NCBI GenBank assembly: GCA_019638475.1
Contig: JAHBTR010000008.1
Coordinates: 1 to 64,000 of the forward strand
Length of the DNA: 64,000 nt
Direction: 5' to 3'
Source of the DNA: Chitinophagaceae bacterium
Lineage (GTDB): Bacteria > Bacteroidota > Bacteroidia > Chitinophagales > Chitinophagaceae
The translations under genes were made by a program, and so were the position numbers. Positions 26,816 to 34,740 of this stretch are shown piece after piece. How positions within the stretch are numbered: position 1 is the first letter of the stretch; the number at the start of each line of letters is the position of its first letter. A model generated the notes under the pieces. The model saw nothing but the letters and a program-made list of their open reading frames with translations. It did no database searches and was not told the origin of the DNA.

Positions 26816-28348
26816 TTTTTTGGTGTTTTCTTCGTTGTAAATGCTATCCTTGTAAAGAATATACATTTTGTAATTGTTATAAGCTCCCCTAAAATTGCCT
26901 GAAGCACTGTCAGTAGCGGAAAGATTGTCGTAAGCTGATGATATTGCATCTTTCGACCTCATTTCCATGCTCAGTCGTAAGGCTTTTTCAGACCACTTTT
27001 TGGCTTCGTGCAGTTTGTGCTGTTGTATATAAACAGCTCCAATATTATTGGACAGCTTAACTTCTAAATATTTATCGTCTATTTTTTCCAACATTTTTAA
27101 AGCAGCAAGATAACTTTTCAGGGTTTCAGTGTAATTACCCAGACTATAATAAACATTCCCTATATTCATAGTGATACGGACAATGTCGGCTTTGTCTTGT
27201 CGCTGCTCGTGTATTTTTAAAGCCTTTTGATAATATTCTAATGCCTCTGAATATTTACCCTGTTCTAAGTAAACGCCTGCAATATTTCCCAGAGCAACTC
27301 CAACACCTCTCGTAACTCTTCCTGCTTTTTTTGAGGATTCTTCAAATACAGCCAAAGCCTTTTGGTAATAGCGTATAGCGTTGGCATAATCACCTGATTT
27401 ATCATACACAATCCCTACATTGATGCTGTTACTGCCTAATTCATTACCCAACTCCTCATCTATTTTTAGTGCTTTCAGCAGGTATTCTAAAGCCTGCGGA
27501 TAATTGCTTAGGGAAAAATAACAAAGCCCGATAGACGTGCAGACTCCGCCTGTATTAAGCTTGTCGTTTAATGTTTCGTATATTTTCAGAACAACGAAAA
27601 ATGTTTTTAGGGCTTCAAGGTAATTGCCCTGCTCCCTATACAAATCTCCAATATTCTGATAAGTGTTGGCTGTTGCTTTTTTATCCCCGATTTCCTCACG
27701 TATTTTCAATTCGGCAAGATAATTTTTCAATGCTTCGGTGAAATTGTACTTGCTATAATACAAAGCTCCTATGTAGAAGTAAGCTTGGGCTTCTTGTTCT
27801 TTATTACCTGCATCCTGACTTACTTTCAAAGAGGCAGCATAATTTTTCAAAGCTTCGGCATCATTTTCCTGATAAACATAAACAATTCCGATATAGAGGT
27901 AAGCAATCGCTTGTTCTTTTTTATCTCCTGCTTGCTCACTTGTTTGTAATGAAAGGGAAAATTTATTTAATGCTTCCTGATAATTTTCTTGATAAAGATG
28001 AATCATCCCGATGTTGTTATAAGCATCGGATTCTCCTTTTTTGAAACGGAGCTTTTGAGCTAATTGCAAAGCGTTTTGTGCATAAAAGAGGGCAGTATCA
28101 TAGTTGCCTTTCCGCCAACCCGCATGCTCACTCAAGGCATTCAAGATATTAACCTTGTTGTTATCCTGCTTTGCCTTTTTCAAGGCAGTTTGCAGGGAAT
28201 CAATACGTTCCTGACCTTGTTTTTGGGCGTGTACAGTGAAAAGTGAAAAGTGAATAACTAACAGTGAGAGTAAGATTGCTTTTTTAGTGAAAAGTGAGCA
28301 ACTAAAAGTTAATAGTTTTTGCACGGTGTTTAGTTGTTTATTTTTCAT
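26000..28348 (-). CDS. TPR-repeat class III adenylate cyclase (copy 1)
   Basis: It probably makes cAMP. The product is 782 residues: signal sequence (about 1-41), then about ten tetratricopeptide repeats (50-500), one transmembrane helix (about 549-568), a short coiled linker with NLLLNILPTEVAEELK, and a class III cyclase domain (611-780). Metal-binding aspartates are D617 (LFTDF) and D661 (GDAYLAV). The base-selecting pair is K657 and D725 (YDIWGD), the adenylate type. The TPR part would lie in the periplasm. Its 3' third is almost identical to the copy at 29467-31665. The signal peptide itself is encoded by word-repeat DNA (LFTKKAILLS, HFSLFTVH). Confidence 0.9.
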   Translation of the reverse strand: MKNKQLNTVQKLLTFSCSLFTKKAILLSLLVIHFSLFTVHAQKQGQERIDSLQTALKKAKQDNNKVNILNALSEHAGWRKGNYDTALFYAQNALQLAQKLRFKKGESDAYNNIGMIHLYQENYQEALNKFSLSLQTSEQAGDKKEQAIAYLYIGIVYVYQENDAEALKNYAASLKVSQDAGNKEQEAQAYFYIGALYYSKYNFTEALKNYLAELKIREEIGDKKATANTYQNIGDLYREQGNYLEALKTFFVVLKIYETLNDKLNTGGVCTSIGLCYFSLSNYPQALEYLLKALKIDEELGNELGSNSINVGIVYDKSGDYANAIRYYQKALAVFEESSKKAGRVTRGVGVALGNIAGVYLEQGKYSEALEYYQKALKIHEQRQDKADIVRITMNIGNVYYSLGNYTETLKSYLAALKMLEKIDDKYLEVKLSNNIGAVYIQQHKLHEAKKWSEKALRLSMEMRSKDAISSAYDNLSATDSASGNFRGAYNNYKMYILYKDSIYNEENTKKFTQTSMQYEFDKKQLADSLQNVQVKKLAAEKLSKQKTYTTLGAALAFILLGFSFFIFRNNKKLDKEKKKSENLLLNILPTEVAEELKEKGSADAKQFDEVSVLFTDFVHFTQTSEQLSPQQLVQELNECFTAFDNIIEQNGLEKIKTIGDAYLAVCGLPNENEQHAKKTVQAALEIRDFIAKRKQTEKTFDIRIGIHSGSVVAGIVGVKKFAYDIWGDTVNTAARMESSGEAGKINISAKTYQLIKDEFEFEYRGKIDAKGKGEIDMYFVS

Positions 28349-28352
28349 TTCT

Positions 28353-28382
28353 CTTTTAATTTTTAGTTTTTAACTCTTAACT
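28353..28382. repeat. Word-repeat island left of the DUF1016 gene
   Basis: Sequence of the type TCTCTTTTAATTTTTAG followed by TTTTTAACTCTTAACTAT repeats the vocabulary of 25931-26001 and 29416-29466. Confidence 0.65.
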
Positions 28383-29391
28383 ATAAAAGTTTGTTTCGTT
28401 CAAATTGTTCTCTTGCTTCAATCAGAGCCAAATGTAATTTCTTTTCCAATTCTTTTTTGGGCGGTAATTCTGTCCAATATTCAGCTACCATAATGCTGTC
28501 TTTGTGCATTTCCAAAAGTTCAATTTGTTCTTTACTTCCTTCAGCACACAGTATCAATCCTATGGGCATTTCTTCACCTTCTTTACGTTCGTTTTTGTTT
28601 AGCCATTTCAGATAAAGTTCCATTTGCCCTTTGTATTTCGCTTTAAATTTATCCAATTTCAAATCAATGGCAACTAATCGTTTTAACGAACGATGATAGA
28701 AAAGTAAATCTAAATAAAAATCTTCTCCGTCAATTATCATTCGTTTTTGGCGTTCTACAAATGCAAAACCTTTACCCAATTCAAGAATAAATTTTTCTAA
28801 TTCTCTCAAAATGGCTTCTTCAAGGTCTTTTTCCAAATAGCCGTTTTGCAGTTCAAGAAAATCTAAAATATATGGGTCTTTAAATGTATTGATTATTCCT
28901 TTCTCAATCTGCACTGCCTGTGTATTGGCAATGGAAGTTCGTTCAAAGGCTTTGCTTTCAATTTGTTTACGCAATTCTCGTTTCCCAAGTGTTCCGCTTA
29001 TTGCTAACTCTGCGTAAAATAATTTAGCTTCGTATGTTTTCAAAGGCAGTAGCTCTACAAAATGCGACCAACTTAATTGTGTAGCCAGTGGCGACACAAT
29101 TTCAAATTCTGGGAAAAACTCGGCAAACTGCATCATTCGCCTTACGTTTCGTTCTGCAAAGTTTCGTCCATACCGTTCTTGTAATTGTGTAGACAGTGTC
29201 GACACAATCTGCTTTCCATATTCAGCACGTTTGTTTTGAAGTATTTCTTCATTGATGCGTTTACCCACCTGCCAAAACAAAATGGTAAGGGTGCTGTTGG
29301 CAACCATTGCCACCTGTTGGCGACTTTGCTCTATCAGTTGCGATAATTCGGCAAATAGACTCTTGTCCGATATAGATTTTGAAGATTTCAT
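28381..29391 (-). CDS. DUF1016/YhcG-family PD-(D/E)XK nuclease-like protein
   Basis: The product is 336 residues from ATG 29391; a GTG seven codons upstream is also possible. The N-terminal half is the helical DUF1016_N domain (QVGKRINEEIL, NVRRMMQFAEFFPE, LSWSHFVELLPL). The C-terminal half holds a nuclease core: GFAFVERQKRM, then DFYLDLLFYHR and VAIDLK, the D...(D/E)xK pattern. Relatives are often scattered, restriction-system-associated or orphan genes with a suspected nuclease role. Base composition looks higher in GC than that of most neighbours. It sits exactly between two duplicated cyclase genes and is bordered by word repeats, which suggests acquisition. Confidence 0.87.
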   Translation of the reverse strand: MKSSKSISDKSLFAELSQLIEQSRQQVAMVANSTLTILFWQVGKRINEEILQNKRAEYGKQIVSTLSTQLQERYGRNFAERNVRRMMQFAEFFPEFEIVSPLATQLSWSHFVELLPLKTYEAKLFYAELAISGTLGKRELRKQIESKAFERTSIANTQAVQIEKGIINTFKDPYILDFLELQNGYLEKDLEEAILRELEKFILELGKGFAFVERQKRMIIDGEDFYLDLLFYHRSLKRLVAIDLKLDKFKAKYKGQMELYLKWLNKNERKEGEEMPIGLILCAEGSKEQIELLEMHKDSIMVAEYWTELPPKKELEKKLHLALIEAREQFERNKLL

Positions 29392-29415
29392 TATTCTTTT
29401 TTCATTACCCACTAC

Positions 29416-29466
29416 TATTCTCTTTTAGTTTTTAACTTTTAACTTTTAACTCTTAACTATTCTCTT
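29416..29466. repeat. Word-repeat island right of the DUF1016 gene
   Basis: CTCTTTTAGTTTTTAAC is followed by three TTTTAAC-type words and CTCTTAACTATTCTC. It joins directly to copy B of the 840-bp repeat. Confidence 0.7.
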
Positions 29467-30282
29467 TTAACTAACAAAATACATATCAATTTCTCCTTTT
29501 CCTTTAGCATCTATTTTTCCTCTGTATTCAAACTCAAACTCATCTTTTATTAATTGATAAGTTTTTGCTGAAATATTTATTTTTCCTGCTTCTCCACTGC
29601 TTTCCATTCTTGCAGCAGTATTTACTGTATCTCCCCATATATCATAAGCAAATTTTTTAACACCTACAATACCTGCTACTACACTACCAGAGTGAATACC
29701 AATACGTATGTCAAAGGTTCTTTCTGTTTGTTTTCTTTTAGCAATAAAATCTCTAATTTCTAATGCTGCCTGTACTGTTTTTTTTGCATGTTGTTCATTT
29801 TCATTAGGTAAGCCACAAACAGCCAAATAAGCATCGCCTATAGTTTTAATTTTTTCTAAACCATTTTGTTCAATAATGTTGTCAAAGGCAGTAAAACATT
29901 CATTTAGTTCTTGTACTAATTGCTGTGGACTTAGTTGTTCTGATGTTTGGGTAAAGTGTACAAAATCGGTAAATAATACACTAACTTCATCAAATTGTTT
30001 TGCATCAGCACTTCCTTTTTCTTTCAGTTCTTCAGCAACCTCTGTGGGAAGAATGTTGAGTAATAGGTTTTCCGATTTCTTTTTTTCTTTGTCTAATTTT
30101 TTGTTGTTTCTAAAAATAAAGAAGCTAAACCCGAGTAGAATAAAGGCTAATGCTGCTCCCAGCGTGGTATAGGTTTTTTGTTTGCTTAATTTTTCTGCTG
30201 CTAATTTTTTGACTTGTACATTTTGCAAACTATCTGCTAATTGTTTTTTATCAAACTCATATTGCATGGAAGTTTGGGTAAG
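29444..30282. repeat. Copy B of a ~840-bp nearly identical direct repeat
   Basis: It matches copy A (25977-26815) base for base apart from about ten scattered substitutions, one of which changes TEKTF to TERTF. It encodes the membrane helix, linker and cyclase domain of the second cyclase. Confidence 0.9.
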
Positions 30283-31665
30283 TTTTTTGGTATTTTCTTC
30301 ATTGTAGAGACTGTCTTTATAAACATTAAATAATTTGTAATTTTCATAAGCACCTTTGAAGTAACCTGACGCACTATCTGCTTTTGACAAACCTTCGTAG
30401 GAGCTTTTAGTGATGTCTTTCGTACCCATTTCGCTACTTAGCGTTAAGCTTTTTTGCAACCATTTTTTGCCTTCCAGAGGTTGGTTGAGTTTGACATAAA
30501 CAGCTCCGATAGCACTATATGCGTAGGCAATATTTACTTGATTGGTTACTTTTTCTAAAAGTTTTACTGCATCAAAATAACTTCTCAGAGCTTCTTGATA
30601 ATTACCCTGAGCTTCATATACGCTTCCTATATTTCCGTAAACATTAGCCATTACTCGTTCTTCTCCTATTTCCTTACTGAGTTTCAGGGCAATGGATAAA
30701 TTGTCTAATGCCTGAGGATATTCTTTTAAGTGTCTATAAGTCTCACCGATAGCATTGTGAGTGTATGCCATCCCATATTTATCGCCTATTTCCGTGAAGA
30801 CGTGTAAAGCGTTTGTATGCTGTTTCAGGGCTTCGGAGTAATTTTTCTGTGAAGAATGAATTTCCCCAATACTTGTATAAGTATAAGCCAAATCGGACGA
30901 ATTTTTATCTCCGATTTCTTCAGTTATTCTTAAAGCGGTATAAAACTCCTGCAAGGCTTCTGGATACTTGCCCTGCATTGCAAAAACACCTCCGATGCTC
31001 GTATAAATATATACTTCCCCCTGTTTGTTTTCGGTTTCTTTATATATTTTCAGGAGAGAACGGTATTTTTCCATGGCTTCGGGAAACTTGCCCAGCACAT
31101 TATATGTATATGCAAAGCCTGCAAAAATATATGCAATTGTAACTTGGTCATCTGTCTCTGTCGCCAGTTTTTCGGCAAGGGCATAATATTTCAGGGCATT
31201 GGGAAAATCGGAAAGCTCTCGATAAGTGTTAGCCATATTATTATAGATTCTGCCCTCCCAAAGTTTGTTCTTGGTTTCTTTATAAAGCTCCAAAGCGATA
31301 AAATAATGTTTAAAGGCTTCCTCATAGTTGCGTTTCCGTTTAATGGCATTTGCCATATTGTTGTGTGCCACCGCCATCCCATTTTTGAAGTTTGCTTTTG
31401 TAGCCAAATCCAGAGCTTGTTGGGCATAATCAATGGCGGCATCGTTTTCGTTAATCTGCCAGCCTGCGTACTTGCTCAAATCGTTTAAGATATTGACCTT
31501 GGTAGTGTCTGTTTTTACGGTTTTGAGTGCTGTTTTTAGGGAGTCGATGAGTTCCTGTCCTTGCTTGGCTTCTTGTGTAGGTTTATTGGATTGTTGGCAA
31601 CCCGTTCCTGCTATAAACATTAAGGAGACAATAACTAAAGAGACGAATAGATTAAAAATTTTCAT
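29467..31665 (-). CDS. TPR-repeat class III adenylate cyclase (copy 2), lipoprotein
   Basis: The product is 732 residues: a lipoprotein signal with a GTGC lipobox (Cys near residue 23), about nine tetratricopeptide repeats (45-440), one membrane helix (about 499-518) and an adenylate-type cyclase domain (561-730). Key residues are D567, D611, K607 and D675. The last ~290 residues are the same as in copy 1 except for two or three positions, whereas the TPR halves differ clearly. Both a lipid anchor and a membrane helix would hold the TPR domain outside the cytoplasm as a sensor. The TPR-coding DNA is visibly richer in GC than the cyclase-coding DNA. Confidence 0.9.
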   Translation of the reverse strand: MKIFNLFVSLVIVSLMFIAGTGCQQSNKPTQEAKQGQELIDSLKTALKTVKTDTTKVNILNDLSKYAGWQINENDAAIDYAQQALDLATKANFKNGMAVAHNNMANAIKRKRNYEEAFKHYFIALELYKETKNKLWEGRIYNNMANTYRELSDFPNALKYYALAEKLATETDDQVTIAYIFAGFAYTYNVLGKFPEAMEKYRSLLKIYKETENKQGEVYIYTSIGGVFAMQGKYPEALQEFYTALRITEEIGDKNSSDLAYTYTSIGEIHSSQKNYSEALKQHTNALHVFTEIGDKYGMAYTHNAIGETYRHLKEYPQALDNLSIALKLSKEIGEERVMANVYGNIGSVYEAQGNYQEALRSYFDAVKLLEKVTNQVNIAYAYSAIGAVYVKLNQPLEGKKWLQKSLTLSSEMGTKDITKSSYEGLSKADSASGYFKGAYENYKLFNVYKDSLYNEENTKKLTQTSMQYEFDKKQLADSLQNVQVKKLAAEKLSKQKTYTTLGAALAFILLGFSFFIFRNNKKLDKEKKKSENLLLNILPTEVAEELKEKGSADAKQFDEVSVLFTDFVHFTQTSEQLSPQQLVQELNECFTAFDNIIEQNGLEKIKTIGDAYLAVCGLPNENEQHAKKTVQAALEIRDFIAKRKQTERTFDIRIGIHSGSVVAGIVGVKKFAYDIWGDTVNTAARMESSGEAGKINISAKTYQLIKDEFEFEYRGKIDAKGKGEIDMYFVS

Positions 31666-32006
31666 TTTGATGTTTTAATGTTAGTTTTTAGTTGTTAAGG
31701 ATATGTAGGTTCTTGCAATAGGTTGACCTAAAAAGTCAATTTGTTATGTGAGAACAAATTTAAAAGAAATCCGAAAACAGAGAGTTTATTCCGAAGAATT
31801 TAAAAAGAATCTTGTTTTCTTGTTTTAAACTGTTGTAATGCTACATAATGAATATCATTTGCTTACAGGTATATTCAATATAAGTAAGCACTCAAAGGTA
31901 AGTGTAATTTATAATAAAGACAGAGTACTATATAAGAAAAATGAATAAAGCAGTACTTAGCTTTGGTTAAGAATATTTAAGTATATATTATTTACTAACA
32001 ATAAAA
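31666..32006. other. 341-nt spacer upstream of cyclase copy 2
   Basis: No gene is evident. On the minus strand TAAATTTG (31755-31762) matches the -7 consensus for the cyclase. It overlaps a perfect 8-bp inverted repeat AATTTGTT / AACAAATT (31738-31745 and 31753-31760), which could be an operator. The rest is AT-rich and featureless by eye. Confidence 0.45.
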
Positions 32007-32783
32007 TTACTCCCCTGTAAATGTAGGTAATCTTTTTTCTAAAAATGCTGCTACACCTTCTTTATAATCTTTTGTTGCCGCAGCTTTTTGTTGGTATTCA
32101 TCTTCTAACAATAATTGTTCTTCTATATTATTTTTTACTGAATAGTTTAAGGCATATTTTATATAAGCCAAGGCTTTGGTTGGCATATTAGCTAAAGTTT
32201 CTGCTATTTTTAAACTTTCATCTTTAAAAGTTTCATCAGAAAATACTTTATACAACATACCCATTTGTAGGGCTTCTGCTGCATTTACTTTATCGCCAAG
32301 CATCATTAAGGCACTTGCTTTTTGAAAGCCAATTAATCTGGGTAAAAAAAATGTGCCACCACTATCTGGTATTAAACCAATTTTTGAAAATGCTTGTATA
32401 AAACTTGCATTAGCAGATGCTATAACAATATCACAAGCCAAAGCAATATTAGCCCCTGCACCTGCTGCTACACCATTAATAGCTGCTATAATAGGTTTTT
32501 CTATATTTCTTATTCTTTGAATAATTGGGTTATAATGTTCACTTAAAATTTTATCCATTCCTGGTCCATTAGTATCTACAACTTCTGCTAAATCTTGTCC
32601 TGCACAAAAAGCTTTTCCTGCACCAGTTATATAAATTGCTCTCACGTTTTTATCTTCATTACACTTATCAAGTACATCTTGTAACAACAAAGCCATTTCT
32701 CTATTAAAAGAATTGTATTTTTCAGGACGATTGAGTGTAATATATGCAACAGCATTTTTTATTTCTATTAAAACAGATGACAT
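32007..32783 (-). CDS. paaG: Enoyl-CoA hydratase/isomerase, PaaG-like
   Basis: The product is 258 residues with a crotonase fold. The oxyanion parts are AGKAFCAGQDL and NGVAAGAGANIALACD, followed by KIGLIPDSGGTFFLPR with the Asp seen in the PaaG isomerase group. PaaG turns ring-1,2-epoxyphenylacetyl-CoA into the oxepin form after the PaaABC(D)E epoxidase. It is the last gene of the paa operon, 24 nt after paaD, which supports this role over a general beta-oxidation hydratase. Confidence 0.88.
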   Translation of the reverse strand: MSSVLIEIKNAVAYITLNRPEKYNSFNREMALLLQDVLDKCNEDKNVRAIYITGAGKAFCAGQDLAEVVDTNGPGMDKILSEHYNPIIQRIRNIEKPIIAAINGVAAGAGANIALACDIVIASANASFIQAFSKIGLIPDSGGTFFLPRLIGFQKASALMMLGDKVNAAEALQMGMLYKVFSDETFKDESLKIAETLANMPTKALAYIKYALNYSVKNNIEEQLLLEDEYQQKAAATKDYKEGVAAFLEKRLPTFTGE

Positions 32784-32807
32784 AATGGGTAATTTTAAAA
32801 TTTATTT

Positions 32808-33347
32808 TTAATGGCATTTAAAATATTCAAAAGGTTCATGGCAAGTATTGCATTGATACAATGCTTTGCAAGGTGTACTACCAAAACGTGAAATCATTTT
32901 TGTATGATAAGAATCGCAACGAGGGCATTGAACTACTTCTTCTTGTTGAAATAAATCTGGCGTACAAACAATTTGTTTTTGATTGGGTGGTGCTATACCG
33001 TATTCTTTTAATTTCTTTTTTCCTTCTTCACTCATCCAATCTGTAGTCCATGCAGGCGAAAGTACTTTGGTAATTTTTACATTTTTATATCCTTGTTCTG
33101 TAAGTGCTTGTTCTATACTCATACTCATTACATCCATTGCTGGACAACCAATATAAGTAGGGGTAATAATAACTTCAATAGCATTATCATCACTTACTTT
33201 TATATCTCTAATAACACCTAAATCTTTTAAAGTAATTACAGGAATTTCAGGGTCGGGTACAGTTTCAATAACTTTCCAAATAGCCTCCTTAAATTCCTCC
33301 AAAGGAGAAACTTTAAAAGATGTTGTATGTTGATATTCGTTTTGCAT
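32808..33347 (-). CDS. paaD: Phenylacetyl-CoA epoxidase complex protein PaaD
   Basis: The product is 179 residues. The first part is a MIP18/DUF59 domain (DPEIPVITLKDLGVIRDI, then TYIGCPAMDVM and SPAWTTDWMS). The last part is a zinc ribbon with CPRC...C...CNTC and a terminal KCH. PaaD is needed for epoxidase activity and probably helps iron or Fe-S assembly. The N-terminal helix-coding DNA (33282-33318) resembles the palindromic element inserted in paaC. It lies 16 nt after paaC. Confidence 0.93.
   Translation of the reverse strand: MQNEYQHTTSFKVSPLEEFKEAIWKVIETVPDPEIPVITLKDLGVIRDIKVSDDNAIEVIITPTYIGCPAMDVMSMSIEQALTEQGYKNVKITKVLSPAWTTDWMSEEGKKKLKEYGIAPPNQKQIVCTPDLFQQEEVVQCPRCDSYHTKMISRFGSTPCKALYQCNTCHEPFEYFKCH
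33282..33318. repeat. Palindromic element, copy inside paaD
   Basis: On the plus strand it starts AGCCTCCTTAAATTCCTCC and contains CTCCAAAGGAG. About 31 of 37 bases match the paaC copy. It encodes roughly residues 10-22 (KVSPLEEFKEA). Because the helix is also expected in PaaD, convergence cannot be ruled out. Confidence 0.5.
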
Positions 33348-33363
33348 ATTTCTGTTGAGGCTT

Positions 33364-34209
33364 TTACCATATTGAGTTAGGGTAAGTTCTTTGCAGGTAT
33401 TGCATTTCTGTTAAGATGTAGCCTAAATATTCTGTGTGCGTTCCTATTTTCCCACCTGTTTGATGAAAAGTGGTCTCATCCTCTAAAGAATAGGGGAGTG
33501 TGGCTTCTTCAAAAACTTGTTTCACTTTTTTATTCCATTGATTTTTTAATAAATCTATATCTATATTCATGGCTGTTTCATAATCTGCTGCAATAAACAT
33601 TTCTCCAGTATAGTTTTTTAATGTGTCAATAGCTTTAAGCATTTTGTTATGGCTTTCTGTTGTTCCATCTCCAAGCCTTACAACCCATTCACCACTCCAA
33701 CGAACATGATAACTTATTTCTTTAATTGCTTTGGCAGCAATAGCTACTATGTGTTCATCATTATTTTGTTGTAATTGTTGAAACAAATAAAATTGAAAAG
33801 TAGAAAAATAAAATTGCCGTAATATAGTATGTGCCCAATCTTCATTAGGCAATTCTGTTAGTAATAAATTTTTATACTCATTTTCAATTCTCAAATAAGC
33901 AAGACTATCTTCTGTAGCCTCCCTAAATCCCTCCAAAGGAGGGACTTTTGAACGTTCATTGTTTGAGTTTTGATTAATTAATTCTGCTGCATATTGATAA
34001 AAGTTTCTTGCTTGTCCTAATAAGTCTAAAGCAATATTGGTAAGAGCAATATCTTGTTCTAAGATAGGAGCATGCCCACACCATTCACTATTTCTGTGAG
34101 AGAGAATAAGGGTGCTATCTGCTAAATGTAGTAGGTAAAGAGTCAGGGGTTGGGGATTGGGGGTTTGGGGCATGAAATCAGGTGTTGTGATTGAGGAATT
34201 AGTGTTCAT
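33364..34209 (-). CDS. paaC: Phenylacetyl-CoA epoxidase structural subunit PaaC
   Basis: PaaC is the non-catalytic ferritin-like partner of PaaA. The product is 281 residues. The family pattern is clear: LADSTLILSHRNSEWCGHAP, ALDLLGQARNFYQYAAEL, NEDWAHTILRQFYF, EISYHVRWSGEWVVRLGDGT. Two additions relative to the usual ~250 residues are seen: an N-terminal stretch of about 22 residues rich in Pro/Asn/Gln, coded by CCCCAA-type words, and an insertion near residues 82-98 coded by a palindromic element. Its ATG overlaps the stop of the S23-type gene (ATGA). Confidence 0.92.
   Translation of the reverse strand: MNTNSSITTPDFMPQTPNPQPLTLYLLHLADSTLILSHRNSEWCGHAPILEQDIALTNIALDLLGQARNFYQYAAELINQNSNNERSKVPPLEGFREATEDSLAYLRIENEYKNLLLTELPNEDWAHTILRQFYFSTFQFYLFQQLQQNNDEHIVAIAAKAIKEISYHVRWSGEWVVRLGDGTTESHNKMLKAIDTLKNYTGEMFIAADYETAMNIDIDLLKNQWNKKVKQVFEEATLPYSLEDETTFHQTGGKIGTHTEYLGYILTEMQYLQRTYPNSIW
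33916..33952. repeat. Palindromic element inserted in frame in paaC
   Basis: The core CCCTCCAAAGGAGGG is a perfect inverted repeat around a short centre, flanked by AGCCTCCCTAAAT on the left and ACTTTTGAA on the right. It encodes about SKVPPLEGFREA (residues 87-98), just where E. coli PaaC has a shorter loop. Confidence 0.8.
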
Positions 34210-34592
34210 GTGTAAAATGTTATTTTTTTATATGATTTGTCTAAATATGCAATATAACCATTCAATAATTTTAAAACTAATTTGCATTTTTCATCGTATG
34301 TTTCTAATACTTCTTTTGAAATATATTTTTCATCCATAGCTGTTTGCAAGTGTTCCATTGTTTCTGTAATAGAGCCTCTTGCTATGATAAAAAAATTTCT
34401 TGTATCTCTGTAAGTATATCTACCATAACCTTCTGCTATGTTTGCTGTTACAGACCTTGATGAACGAACTATTTGGTCAGATAAAAGAAATTTTTCTTGA
34501 TTGGGAAATGTTTTAATCAATTCGGCTAATAATATTCTTACCTGTCTTGCCTGAATATAACACTCAAGTTCTTTGTATCCTTTATAATCCAT
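34206..34592 (-). CDS. S23-type four-helix-bundle protein
   Basis: The product is 128 residues, all helical. The family pattern is ELIKTFPNQEKFLLSDQIVRSSRSVTANIAEGYGR, then RGSITETMEHLQTAMD. This family was first seen encoded within intervening sequences of 23S rRNA and is now known as free-standing four-helix-bundle proteins of unknown function. Here it lies between paaB and paaC and its TGA overlaps the paaC ATG, so it is translated with the operon. It has no known part in phenylacetate metabolism and is probably an insertion. Confidence 0.88.
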   Translation of the reverse strand: MDYKGYKELECYIQARQVRILLAELIKTFPNQEKFLLSDQIVRSSRSVTANIAEGYGRYTYRDTRNFFIIARGSITETMEHLQTAMDEKYISKEVLETYDEKCKLVLKLLNGYIAYLDKSYKKITFYT

Positions 34593-34620
34593 ACTATTTT
34601 TTTTTATGAATTATTATTTT

Positions 34621-34730
34621 CCAATTCCCTAATCCCCAAATTCCTAATTCCTCAATTCCCTAATCCCCAATTCCCTAATCCCCAATTCCCTAATCCCCAA
34701 TTCCCCAATTCCCAAATTCCTAATTCCTCC
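34621..34730. repeat. 15-bp tandem word-repeat array between paaB and the S23-type gene
   Basis: The unit CCAATTCCCTAATCC occurs at 34621-34635, 34667-34681 and 34682-34696, with a one-base variant at 34652-34666 and shortened variants between (CCAAATTCC, TAATTCCTC, CCAATTCCC). The array fills most of the 148-nt spacer. Its right end, ATTCCTCCAAAAAGGGCTT, resembles a decayed palindromic element. Confidence 0.85.
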
Positions 34731-34740
34731 AAAAAGGGCT

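Noticed and set aside
25977..30282. The 840-bp direct repeats considered as insertion-sequence copies
   Set aside because: They contain no transposase and are part of two intact cyclase genes in the same frame.
34206..34592. S23-type gene as evidence of a 23S rRNA intervening sequence
   Set aside because: No rRNA sequence is nearby; this is a free-standing four-helix-bundle gene, which is common.
34621..34730. 15-bp array considered as a CRISPR
   Set aside because: Units are adjacent or separated only by variants of themselves, with no unique spacers, and no cas genes are in the window.
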